Origin: CAYILR01 sp964364175
GTDB lineage: Bacteria > Bdellovibrionota > UBA1018
Assembly (NCBI GenBank): GCA_964364175.1
Contig: CAYILR010000019.1
Span: forward strand, 12,359 to 76,358
Direction of reading: 5' to 3'
Length of the DNA: 64,000 bases
The translations under genes were made by a program, and so were the position numbers. Of this stretch, positions 41,765 through 49,599 are shown in pieces (the first letter of the stretch is position 1; the number at the start of each line of letters is the position of its first letter). The notes below the pieces were generated by a model, which ran no database searches, was not told where the DNA came from, and worked only from the letters and a program-made list of their open reading frames with translations.

Positions 41765-42601
41765 TTATTCATCTAGACAAGCTGTTATTGCAGCCTGGAG
41801 TTGTAAGTTCGTTGATATTAATGTTCCGTGGTATCCTCCGCTCCCCGGTACCTGGATATCCGCGAATTCCAAATCCACATCTTTTCGACATCTACTAGAA
41901 TTATGGATACCAAATATCAATTGCGATTTTTCTTCAAATATTGCAGCTCCAGAAGTGCCACCAGGGCTGAAGGCCGTATGGAGCATGTCCGATTTACGAA
42001 ATAGCTCAGGATCATTTTTATGATCTTGAAAGTAAGATTTGAAAATCCCAACGGAAGTTTGTTGTGTGTAATCTTTCACTGGATTGCTGTTATCGCCTCC
42101 ATAACCAGTAATCCGAATGGCTGAACCCAAATCTGGAGTACGAAAACTCACCAGGCTAAAGCCCTGGACATCTCCAGCAAATTTAGAGGTGAGCAAATTT
42201 CTTTTTAGGCGAATAACGGCCCAGTCATTGCCTGCTTGATTTTGATAAACAGCGGAAGCCTTATCAACTTCATATCGATTTTCAGGTGCTCCTGATTGAG
42301 GGCACGCTGGATAAAAAGGGTTCTTCTCAAGTTTTGAATCAGGGACTTGAAATTCCACGTATTGATCCCATTTTTCCAAGTAACAATGCCCGGCAGTCAA
42401 TGCACATCGACTGCTAATAAGGGTAACAGTACATACACTCCCGAATTCAGTGCCTATAGCACTGACATGGCTTCCTAAAAGCCTTCCTATGTTCGATTGA
42501 TGGGAGGGGATACGATTATCTATATTACATTCAGCTTTTGCTGCGACATTATCAATATTTGCTAAACAAAAAGCTATAAAACCAAATACTATTTTTTTCA
42601 T
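41765..42601 (-). CDS. Secreted trypsin-like serine protease
   Basis: 278 residues with signal peptide (FGFIAFCLANIDNVAA). The catalytic triad is visible: His in CALTAGHCYLEKW, Asp in NDWAVIRLKRN, Ser in FSPGGTSGAAIFEEKS. The GTSGA form is closer to V8/glutamyl endopeptidases than to GDSGGP trypsins. Six or more cysteines suggest disulfides. The gene is richer in A+T than ald next to it and lies between the two copies of the ald 3' end, so it was probably acquired with that segment. Confidence 0.9.
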   Translation of the reverse strand: MKKIVFGFIAFCLANIDNVAAKAECNIDNRIPSHQSNIGRLLGSHVSAIGTEFGSVCTVTLISSRCALTAGHCYLEKWDQYVEFQVPDSKLEKNPFYPACPQSGAPENRYEVDKASAVYQNQAGNDWAVIRLKRNLLTSKFAGDVQGFSLVSFRTPDLGSAIRITGYGGDNSNPVKDYTQQTSVGIFKSYFQDHKNDPELFRKSDMLHTAFSPGGTSGAAIFEEKSQLIFGIHNSSRCRKDVDLEFADIQVPGSGGYHGTLISTNLQLQAAITACLDE

Positions 42602-42699
42602 CTTTTGCGTCCTTCGCGACCGGGTAGCGAGATATAACGCAATAAGTCAAAAAAGTCAAGCGCGCTAGTGGTAGAGAATAGCCACGCGCGGAGCAGAAA

Positions 42700-43806
42700 T
42701 CAAACCTTCAGCGCCTCATACCCCAAGCCCAGATCCTCAGCGACCTGCTTGTAAGTAATCTTGCCCATGCAGATGTTCACGCCTTTGCGCAAAGCTTCAT
42801 CGCGCCCCACAGCATCCTTCCAACCCAAGCTCGCCAATTTCACTGCGTATTTCATCGTGACGTTGGTCAGCGCATAGGTCGAAGTCCGAGGCACAGCGCC
42901 CGGCATGTTCGGCACAGCATAGTGAATCACGCCATCTACGGTGTAGGTCGGATGCTCGTGACTGGTAGGACGACAAGTCTCAACAGATCCACCCTGATCC
43001 ACAGCCACATCCACAATCACGCCGCCGGGTTGCATCAGCGAAACCATCTCGCGCGTCACCAGTTTTGGCGCCTTTGCTCCAGGAACCAAAACTGCACCAA
43101 TCACCAAATCCGCTGTCGAAAGTGCCTTCGAAACTTGCTCGATATTCGAATAAAGCGTCGTAATTTCATTCCCGAAAATATCCGCCAAGTAATCCAACCT
43201 CGGCACGTTCACATCCAGAATCGTAACCTTCGCGCCCAATCCCACAGCCATCTTCGCCGCATTAATTCCGACCACACCGCCGCCGAGAATCACAACGTGT
43301 CCGCGGTCAACGCCAGTGACGCCACCGAGCAACATTCCTTTACCGCCGTGATCGTGCTGCAAATAGGTTGCGCCAATCTGAGTCGCCATCCGTCCGGCCA
43401 CCGCACTCATCGGAGCCAACAAAGGCAAAGACTGATCCGCCAACTGAATCGTCTCGTAAGCAATCCCCACGATCTTGCGCTCAAGCAAAGCCTTGGTCAG
43501 ACGCTCGTCCGCAGCCAAGTGCAAGTAGGTGTACAAAATCTGTCCTTCACGCAAAAGCGGATATTCCTCAGGAAGAGGCTCTTTCACTTTCACGATCATC
43601 TCGCTGCGTTCGTAAATTTCCTTGGGAGAGTCAATCATCGTGGCGCCTGCTTTTGCGTAGGCTTCGTCGCTCAAACCAATTCCGGCACCTGCGCGAGTTT
43701 GAACGAGAACTTTATGTCCTGCAGACGTCAATGCATGCACTCCAGCAATGACCATTCCCACGCGATTTTCTTTGTTCTTAATTTCCTTTGGTACGCCAAC
43801 GATCAT
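42700..43806 (-). CDS. ald: Alanine dehydrogenase
   Basis: A 368-residue NAD-dependent enzyme that deaminates L-alanine to pyruvate. It shows MIVGVPKEIKNKENRVGMVI, the catalytic Lys in MIVKVKEPLP, the NAD fold VVILGGGVVGINAAKMAVGL, and VDVAVDQGGSVETCRPTSH. Length is typical. It makes an ATGA overlap with the MBL hydrolase. Its last 28 nt recur at 40655-40682. Alanine is plentiful in degraded prey protein and peptidoglycan, which may explain its value. Confidence 0.97.
   Translation of the reverse strand: MIVGVPKEIKNKENRVGMVIAGVHALTSAGHKVLVQTRAGAGIGLSDEAYAKAGATMIDSPKEIYERSEMIVKVKEPLPEEYPLLREGQILYTYLHLAADERLTKALLERKIVGIAYETIQLADQSLPLLAPMSAVAGRMATQIGATYLQHDHGGKGMLLGGVTGVDRGHVVILGGGVVGINAAKMAVGLGAKVTILDVNVPRLDYLADIFGNEITTLYSNIEQVSKALSTADLVIGAVLVPGAKAPKLVTREMVSLMQPGGVIVDVAVDQGGSVETCRPTSHEHPTYTVDGVIHYAVPNMPGAVPRTSTYALTNVTMKYAVKLASLGWKDAVGRDEALRKGVNICMGKITYKQVAEDLGLGYEALKV
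42702..42729. repeat. Direct repeat, proximal copy inside the ald 3' end
   Basis: The final codons of ald (GLGYEALKV and the first base of the TGA codon). It matches 40655-40682 with two differences, both in one Ala/Leu codon pair. The copies are 2.05 kb apart in the same orientation. Confidence 0.85.
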
Positions 43807-44597
43807 AGTGATTCCTCTCCAAGGTCTTTGAATTTGAGGCCATCATAGGCCAACTGAACTCCGGGTGGGAGCTTTTTTTCGTAAGATTTAAAACCAAACT
43901 CATGTCCCAAATGGGTCAAATAGGTCCGTTTGGGCTGAATCCGGGCAATTTCCTCCAGCGCGCGTTCGAGATTCAAATGCGTGCTATGAGGTTTCTCGCG
44001 TACACAATCCAGAATCAGCACGTCGATTCCGCGCAATTTCTCATACGACTCCTCCGGGATCAGCTGGGTATCTGTGATGTAAGCCATCGATCCGATTCGA
44101 TAACCGACGCATTCCTGCGACCCGTGCCTCAACGAAATCGGCACGAATTTTACCCCAGCCACATCAATTTCAGGTTCGCTCGTTTTGAATTCGTTCAGCG
44201 TCAAAAGAGGAATGCCACCTCCTTCGGGTGCTCCCTTCGCGGGACCAAAAATATACTCGAATCGGTTCCGGAGTTCCGAGCAAGTCCATGAATTGCCAAA
44301 CAGAGGAATCTGGCCCCTCTGCATGTAGTTGTACGACCGCAATTCATCGATCCCATGAATGTGATCCGTATGAGGGTGAGTATAGAGAACCGCATCCACG
44401 CGAGGGATCTTCTCCCGCAAGGCTTGTTGCCTAAAATCCGTCGAAGTATCGACCACGATGCTTTTTCCCCGAACTTCAATCCAAATCGAGGCTCGCAGGC
44501 GCTGGTCTCGCGGGTCATCTGAGGTACAAACGGCGCAGGAGCACCCAATAATCGGGACCCCGCTCGATGTTCCACTTCCTAGGACTGTTACGTTCAT
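43803..44597 (-). CDS. Metallo-beta-lactamase-fold hydrolase, PhnP-like
   Basis: 264 residues starting MNVTVLGSGTSSGVPIIGCS, with AGGAGA 8 nt upstream. CSCAVCTSDDPRDQRLRAS matches the zinc-binding insert of PhnP-type phosphodiesterases. The metal site follows: YTHPHTDHIHGIDELR, then ITDTQ and LTHLGHEFG at the end. These enzymes cleave cyclic phosphodiesters; the exact substrate is unknown. It is translationally coupled to ald and divergent from the epimerase. Confidence 0.9.
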   Translation of the reverse strand: MNVTVLGSGTSSGVPIIGCSCAVCTSDDPRDQRLRASIWIEVRGKSIVVDTSTDFRQQALREKIPRVDAVLYTHPHTDHIHGIDELRSYNYMQRGQIPLFGNSWTCSELRNRFEYIFGPAKGAPEGGGIPLLTLNEFKTSEPEIDVAGVKFVPISLRHGSQECVGYRIGSMAYITDTQLIPEESYEKLRGIDVLILDCVREKPHSTHLNLERALEEIARIQPKRTYLTHLGHEFGFKSYEKKLPPGVQLAYDGLKFKDLGEESL

Positions 44598-44657
44598 GGA
44601 CACACTCTCCTGAGTTGACACTCGCTCATGCCTTAGATACCTCAATTCCATCTTTTT

Positions 44658-45665
44658 ATGAAAGCACTAGTCACAGGCGCGACCGGATTTGTGGGCAGCA
44701 ACTTGGTGGAAGAACTCGTGACCTATGGGTTTGACGTCCGGGTCCTGATGCGCGAGTCGTCCAGCCCAAGAAATCTCAAAGGTTTTCCTTTCGAAACCGT
44801 TTATGGAGATGTGACCGACTCCGAATCGCTTCAGCATGCGGCTCGGGGGGTAGATTATGTATTTCATTTGGCCGGGGTGATCGCGTCGCCGGATCGCGAG
44901 GGGTTTTTCAAAGCCAATGCGGACGGCACACGGCACCTGGCCGAGGCGGTTGCTGCGGCATGTTCGACGCTCAAGCGATTTGTCTATGTTTCGAGCCTGG
45001 CGGCGGGTGGGCCGGTGACTTCGTTGAATCCTCGCACCGAAGGCCAAAAAGACGCGCCGGTTTCTGCTTACGGCGAGAGCAAGCGCGCAGGTGAAGAGGC
45101 TTTGCTCAAGTACAAAGATCGGTTTCCGATTTCAATTATTCGGCCGCCGGTCGTTTATGGCCCGAAGGATCAGGCCACTTTTGTCCTGGTTCAGACGATC
45201 GCGCGCAACATCATGCCGTTGATCAAGGGTCGCACTCATGACGGCAGTAAGTATTACAGCTTGGTTCATGTGAAGGATCTATGCCGGGGGATTATCCAGG
45301 CCGCAGTAGTGGGTGTGGATAAGGTTCCATCGGGTGAGGTTTTTTATGTCTGCGCGGATCAATATGTCAGTTACGAAGAATGGTTTGGTGCAATCGCCGA
45401 GTGCCTCAATCGCGATCCCGTGCGCATCCGGATTCCATTTGCAGTGGTGCGGGCCGCCGCGATGGGAATGAATATTTTTGGCAAGATTGTTCCCTTGCGA
45501 TTTCCGCTGACGCAAGACAAGTTGAATGAGCTGACTCCGGATTATTGGATCTGCACGAACCAAAAGGCCAGGCGCTTGTTGGGGTTTGAGCCGGAATATG
45601 ACCTCAGCAAGGGAATGGCGAATGCAATCAGTTGGTACAAGAAAAATCAGTGGATCGCTGATTAA
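44658..45665 (+). CDS. NAD(P)-dependent epimerase/dehydratase (extended SDR)
   Basis: 335 residues. The Rossmann dinucleotide motif is KALVTGATGFVGSNLVEEL, followed by VFHLAGVIASP. The catalytic YxxxK is PVSAYGESKRAGEEALL, and RPPVVYGPKDQ is the substrate-side block. Atypical or extended SDRs of this kind act on nucleotide sugars, sterols or dihydroflavonol-like compounds; the substrate is not defined. The next gene begins inside its last 44 nt. Confidence 0.9.
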   Translation: MKALVTGATGFVGSNLVEELVTYGFDVRVLMRESSSPRNLKGFPFETVYGDVTDSESLQHAARGVDYVFHLAGVIASPDREGFFKANADGTRHLAEAVAAACSTLKRFVYVSSLAAGGPVTSLNPRTEGQKDAPVSAYGESKRAGEEALLKYKDRFPISIIRPPVVYGPKDQATFVLVQTIARNIMPLIKGRTHDGSKYYSLVHVKDLCRGIIQAAVVGVDKVPSGEVFYVCADQYVSYEEWFGAIAECLNRDPVRIRIPFAVVRAAAMGMNIFGKIVPLRFPLTQDKLNELTPDYWICTNQKARRLLGFEPEYDLSKGMANAISWYKKNQWIAD

Positions 45666-46980
45666 AATACTGCTTCTCAGTATTGCTTTGGTCGGCTGTA
45701 AAGCTCACTTTGAACAGCTCGGAATGAAAATTGAAATCGACAGGCGCGTGATGTCGAACGGGCTGCAGGTTCTGATGATCGAGGATCACAGCGTGCCGGT
45801 GGTTTCGTATCAGACGTGGTTTCGCGTGGGTTCGGTGGATGAAAAATTTGGCGCTACTGGACTCGCGCATCTTTTTGAACACCTGATGTTTAAAGGAACC
45901 GAAAAATACGGCGCGAAGCAATTTTTCACTCAGCTCGAAGCCAAGGGCGCTGAAGTCAACGCTTACACAACACGCGATCACACGGTTTATTACGAAAATT
46001 TTATTTCTGAACTCCTGCCCAAAGTCATCGACATGGAAGCCGATCGAATGACGGGGCTGATTCTCAATCCCGATGTCGTGAATACCGAACGCATGGTGGT
46101 GCTCGAAGAGCGAAAAATGCGCACCGACAATTCTCCTGCCGGAAAAATTCAGGAGGCGCTCTGGGCATTGGCCTATCGAGTTCATCCGTATCACTGGCCT
46201 ACCGTGGGGTATGAACCCGACGTGATGCAAGTTCCGGTGGAGGCAGTGCAGGAATTTTATCGGCGATTTTATCAACCGGTGAATGCGGTCCTGATTATTG
46301 CGGGAGATTTTGATCCGGACATGACTTATTCACAGATCGAGAAAGCGTATGGAGCGATTCCCAAGGGCAAGAAAAATACGCGTGCCGATATTCCTGCAGA
46401 GCCCGAGCAAAAGGAAGAGCATCGTTTGGTCTTGCGTGATCAAGTTGCGTCCGAGCTGCTTGCGATCGGTTACCACATCACTGCGGCGGAAAACGATGAC
46501 TCCTATGCAATCGATGTTCTTTCGAATATTTTATTCAACGGCAATAGCTCGCGCGCCCATCAATTGATGGTGGAGAAGAAGGATCTGGTCATCGGTGTTT
46601 CGGGAGCATCGTTTACCCCGCTGTATCCAGGTCTTTTGATGATCTCAACAGCGATGAAAGGAAATGCGCCTGCGGAGGACGCCGAGAAGCTACTCGATCA
46701 ATTGATTCGAGAGATTCAGGAAAAGGGAGTTACGCAAGAGGAAGTCCAAATTGCGGTGAAGCAGTTGACCGTGCAACTGGTCGATAGCATTCGAAGCAGC
46801 TTCGGGATTGCGCAGCTCTTGGGTGCAGTCATGATGGTTTTTGATGATCACGAGCGCTTGGTGGATGATCTCAACAAGTATTTGAAAGTCACGCCCGAGG
46901 ATGTGAAAAAAGCCGCTGCCAAATATTTAGTTCCCAACAATCGCTCGGTCGTCATCATGAAGTCGGAGAAAAAGCCATGA
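45622..46980 (+). CDS. M16 zinc peptidase, catalytic subunit, lipoprotein
   Basis: 452 residues. The signal ends in a lipobox (LLSIALVGC). The inverted zinc motif HxxEH is GLAHLFEHLMFKGTEKYG, and the third ligand is in VVLEERKMRTDN, 70-odd residues on, so the domain is active. A second M16 half follows at about residue 200. ATG 45622 (MQSVGTRKI) is chosen because GGGA lies 9 nt upstream; it overlaps the epimerase. It forms a pair with the next, inactive subunit, as in heterodimeric M16B peptidases. Confidence 0.92.
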   Translation: MQSVGTRKISGSLIKILLLSIALVGCKAHFEQLGMKIEIDRRVMSNGLQVLMIEDHSVPVVSYQTWFRVGSVDEKFGATGLAHLFEHLMFKGTEKYGAKQFFTQLEAKGAEVNAYTTRDHTVYYENFISELLPKVIDMEADRMTGLILNPDVVNTERMVVLEERKMRTDNSPAGKIQEALWALAYRVHPYHWPTVGYEPDVMQVPVEAVQEFYRRFYQPVNAVLIIAGDFDPDMTYSQIEKAYGAIPKGKKNTRADIPAEPEQKEEHRLVLRDQVASELLAIGYHITAAENDDSYAIDVLSNILFNGNSSRAHQLMVEKKDLVIGVSGASFTPLYPGLLMISTAMKGNAPAEDAEKLLDQLIREIQEKGVTQEEVQIAVKQLTVQLVDSIRSSFGIAQLLGAVMMVFDDHERLVDDLNKYLKVTPEDVKKAAAKYLVPNNRSVVIMKSEKKP

Positions 46981-48374
46981 TTCGAAAACAGATCTTCGCG
47001 ATTATAGCCGGAGTTCTTGTGGCTACGAGCGGTTGGGCCGCAGTTACGCTTAAGCTGCCGCAACCTCAAGTGGAGACACTTGCTAATGGATTGCAACTCG
47101 TGTGGTTCGTGGATGAGCGGATTCCTGTTGTGGATCTCGTTTTGCTGGTGCGCTCGGGCGAGCGTGACGACCCTCCAGGCAAGTCGGGGGTTTCGAGCCT
47201 GTTATCGGCAGCGTTGGGTCGGGATTCGGGGGGGATTTCGGCGACCGAAATGTCGCGCTCGGTTGAGAAGCTGGGTGCTTCGCGGAGTATCTCCACTGAC
47301 GACGAAGCTTTTCTGATCGGGACGCACGGGTTGGCTGCCGATTCAGAAGAGCTACTGAAAATCCTCGCACTCACTGCGTTGAAACCGGATTTCTTGGATA
47401 CTGAAGTTAAGCGTGAGCATGGACGGATCTTGGATCGCTGGAGACATCTGGGGGATTCTGCTGAAGTCCTGGCATCGGTTGCGTTTCAAAAACGGATCAT
47501 GGCGGGGACTCACTACGGTCGTACCGGATTTGCATCGGTGAAGGAATTCACGCAAGTCGCGCGTGAAGATGTTTTGGCTTATTACAAAGCACATTTCACA
47601 CCCAAAAACTCCATCTTGATGATTGTCGGGCAGGTGAACAAGCCCCAGTTTCGGATGAAAATCGAAAAAGCATTCCAAGATTGGAAGGGCGAGATTCCAC
47701 AGCGACAATGGAAAAACTATTCTGATCCGCGCGTGATGACACAACCGGGACAGATTCTTTTGCTCGATCGCCCGGATCTCACTCAGGCACAGGTTCGTAT
47801 CGGGTTGCCAGCGCCAGATGTGCATTCTCCTGATCGGTATGATCTGGCGGTGGGTAACGCGCTTTTCGGGGAATACTTCAACAGCCGATTGGTTTCAGTC
47901 ATTCGGGATGAAATGGGATTGACCTACGGAATCGGAAGCGGTTTTTCGTTCAATCAAGAAGTGGGACGGTTTTCGATTCTGACTTCGACTCGGACCGAGA
48001 GCGTGGGAAAATTGCTCGATGAGACTCTTTTTCAACTCAAAAAATGGAAAAACGGCCCGATCCCCGCGCAGGAAGTTGAGACAGCACGCGAGTACCTGTC
48101 GGGGGGATTTCCGCTGGGTGTTGCGAGTCTGGGAGCTGTGGCTTCCAGGTGGCTAGCTGCTCGGGTGATGGGACTGGGAGATCACGCACTCGATGAATTC
48201 GCCGCCAAGATCAATTCAGTGACCCCGGAGCGAGTGAATCAAGCCGTGAAAAAGCACATTCAGCCGGATCAGGCAATGATCGTGATTGCAGGGGATGCGG
48301 TGGGGATTCGCAAGAGTTTGGAGAAGAGTGGGTTTACGAAGATCAAGCTTTTGAAGGCGGGGGACTTGAACTGA
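46977..48374 (+). CDS. M16 peptidase-like subunit lacking the zinc motif
   Basis: 465 residues, signal peptide MIRKQIFAIIAGVLVATSGWA. Both M16 halves are recognisable (LANGLQLVWFVDERIPVVDL; YYKAHFTPKNSILMIVGQVN; EYFNSRLVSVIRDEMGLTYG). In place of HxxEH it has SGVSSLLSAALGRDS, so it cannot bind zinc. The R/Y pair (RDEMGLTYG) that binds substrate in the second subunit is kept. It starts with an ATGA overlap at the end of the catalytic gene. It should be the regulatory or substrate-binding partner in the periplasm. Confidence 0.92.
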   Translation: MIRKQIFAIIAGVLVATSGWAAVTLKLPQPQVETLANGLQLVWFVDERIPVVDLVLLVRSGERDDPPGKSGVSSLLSAALGRDSGGISATEMSRSVEKLGASRSISTDDEAFLIGTHGLAADSEELLKILALTALKPDFLDTEVKREHGRILDRWRHLGDSAEVLASVAFQKRIMAGTHYGRTGFASVKEFTQVAREDVLAYYKAHFTPKNSILMIVGQVNKPQFRMKIEKAFQDWKGEIPQRQWKNYSDPRVMTQPGQILLLDRPDLTQAQVRIGLPAPDVHSPDRYDLAVGNALFGEYFNSRLVSVIRDEMGLTYGIGSGFSFNQEVGRFSILTSTRTESVGKLLDETLFQLKKWKNGPIPAQEVETAREYLSGGFPLGVASLGAVASRWLAARVMGLGDHALDEFAAKINSVTPERVNQAVKKHIQPDQAMIVIAGDAVGIRKSLEKSGFTKIKLLKAGDLN

Positions 48375-48735
48375 GTTTCCCTTCAAAATGAGCCCCAAAT
48401 TCCACACTGACCGATGGGGCAGTGATCGTTCCCAAGATTCGTGCGGAGCTGCTTAATACGACTTTAGTGGTGGCTTTGATTTTGCCTTTGACGAAGCCTG
48501 AGATCAGCAATGTGTCGGCTTGAATTTCTCCTTCGATCACCGAGGATTCAGCCAGAATCAATGTGCTGCCGGCAGGAGAAATGATTGTTCCGTGAATGAC
48601 GCCATGAACACGCGTCGTGGAGTCGAAATGAATTTTTCCTTCGAGCTTGCTGTCTTGCGAGATGAGATTGATCTGGGTTTCTGAGAGAACTTCTGGAGGA
48701 GTTGTTTTAGGTGCGGGGGCTTTTGAGGTGGTCAT
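48343..48735 (-). CDS. Bactofilin
   Basis: 130 residues. The central bactofilin beta-helix has the regular hydrophobic repeat (INLISQDSKLEGKIHFDS; VHGVIHGTIISPAGSTLILA; IQADTLLISGFVKGKIKATT), flanked by Pro/Thr- and Ser/Pro-rich tails. Bactofilins polymerise into membrane-bound filaments that help shape cells. Start and stop are both in overlaps: ATGA with the upstream membrane-protein gene, and a 32-nt convergent overlap with the M16-like gene. Confidence 0.92.
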   Translation of the reverse strand: MTTSKAPAPKTTPPEVLSETQINLISQDSKLEGKIHFDSTTRVHGVIHGTIISPAGSTLILAESSVIEGEIQADTLLISGFVKGKIKATTKVVLSSSARILGTITAPSVSVEFGAHFEGKLSSSPPPSKA

Positions 48736-49508
48736 GATTTGAGTGGAACCGTTTTCTGCATGAGGAGCTTGCCCTGCGGGTCGATGAGGAAAATCAGCAG
48801 CTCTTTGAGTCCCTCTTGACCTTCGATGACGCCGAAATCGGCTTTGACTTCACGAAATCGTGCGACCGAGAAAGTTTCGCCCTTGCCTAGATCGACCAAA
48901 GGTTGATTTCCTTTTTGAAATTGGAAAACAGGTTTAGGCCAAGCGAGCACAGCTCCCGGCCCCCGAGCGACCAGAGTAAATCGGCCTTGTTGAAAGCCAC
49001 CGTCGTCGAGCTTGTACTGAATGTTGAATTTTATGCTCCAACGATTATTTTTGAATGTGGTTTGAATATTGTTGAGAACGATCTTTGTATCTTCCTTGGC
49101 GCCATTTTCGGTCTGAGTGTTGAGCGTTCCGCCAAAGGGGGCGCTAATCGCAGGCAAATCAGGCGAATCACTCATTGCGGACGGTTGAGTTGCAGGCTGC
49201 GAGGCGTTTGCTGCGGGAGCGTTAGCCAAAGCCACGACTGCAGCCGACCTGAGTTTTTCCACTTCTTGCCGGAGCTGGGTCAGCTCGTTCAATTCGGCCG
49301 GCGAGGGCTGTGGAGCATGTCCCAGCTGATTGCGGAGCCGGTGGACAATCAAACTCTGCTGGACACTGAATAAAGCGGTTCCCAAAAGCGCGATCACACC
49401 CAGCGTGATCGTGGTGCTGAGCCAGGGAATCCAGCGCAACGGCAACTGGAACGTCCGCGCCGGCAGCTGGTCCTTGAAAATCATGACGGTGAGTTTGGTT
49501 AGGGGCAT
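48732..49508 (-). CDS. Membrane protein coupled to bactofilin
   Basis: 258 residues. A basic N-terminus and one helix (WIPWLSTTITLGVIALLGTAL) are followed by a short coiled-coil segment (ELNELTQLRQEVEKLRSA), an Ala/Ser/Pro-rich linker and a C-terminal beta domain (WSIKFNIQYKLDDGGFQQGR). The type is that of single-pass periplasmic proteins encoded with bactofilins, where M23 peptidases also occur, but no peptidase motif is present. An ATGA overlap couples it to the bactofilin. It may link the filament to the cell wall. Confidence 0.7.
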   Translation of the reverse strand: MPLTKLTVMIFKDQLPARTFQLPLRWIPWLSTTITLGVIALLGTALFSVQQSLIVHRLRNQLGHAPQPSPAELNELTQLRQEVEKLRSAAVVALANAPAANASQPATQPSAMSDSPDLPAISAPFGGTLNTQTENGAKEDTKIVLNNIQTTFKNNRWSIKFNIQYKLDDGGFQQGRFTLVARGPGAVLAWPKPVFQFQKGNQPLVDLGKGETFSVARFREVKADFGVIEGQEGLKELLIFLIDPQGKLLMQKTVPLKS

Positions 49509-49537
49509 AGGAGTCTTTGTTGAGAGTAGCGGGGGGA

Positions 49538-49554
49538 GGTGGGTGTGTCAATTT
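49538..49554. repeat. 17-bp direct repeat, left copy
   Basis: GGTGGGTGTGTCAATTT, identical at 53152-53168. The 8-mer GAGTTGAG follows at 49561-49568, as it does (after a further 25 nt) at 53200-53207. Confidence 0.8.
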
Positions 49555-49599
49555 GTTGGTGAGTTGAGTTTGGTGAGGTTTGTTCCGAGGAATAAAAGA

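Noticed and set aside
42922..43848. A 308-codon plus-strand frame opposite ald
   Set aside because: His/Arg/Asn-rich translation typical of an antisense shadow; ald is unmistakable on the other strand.
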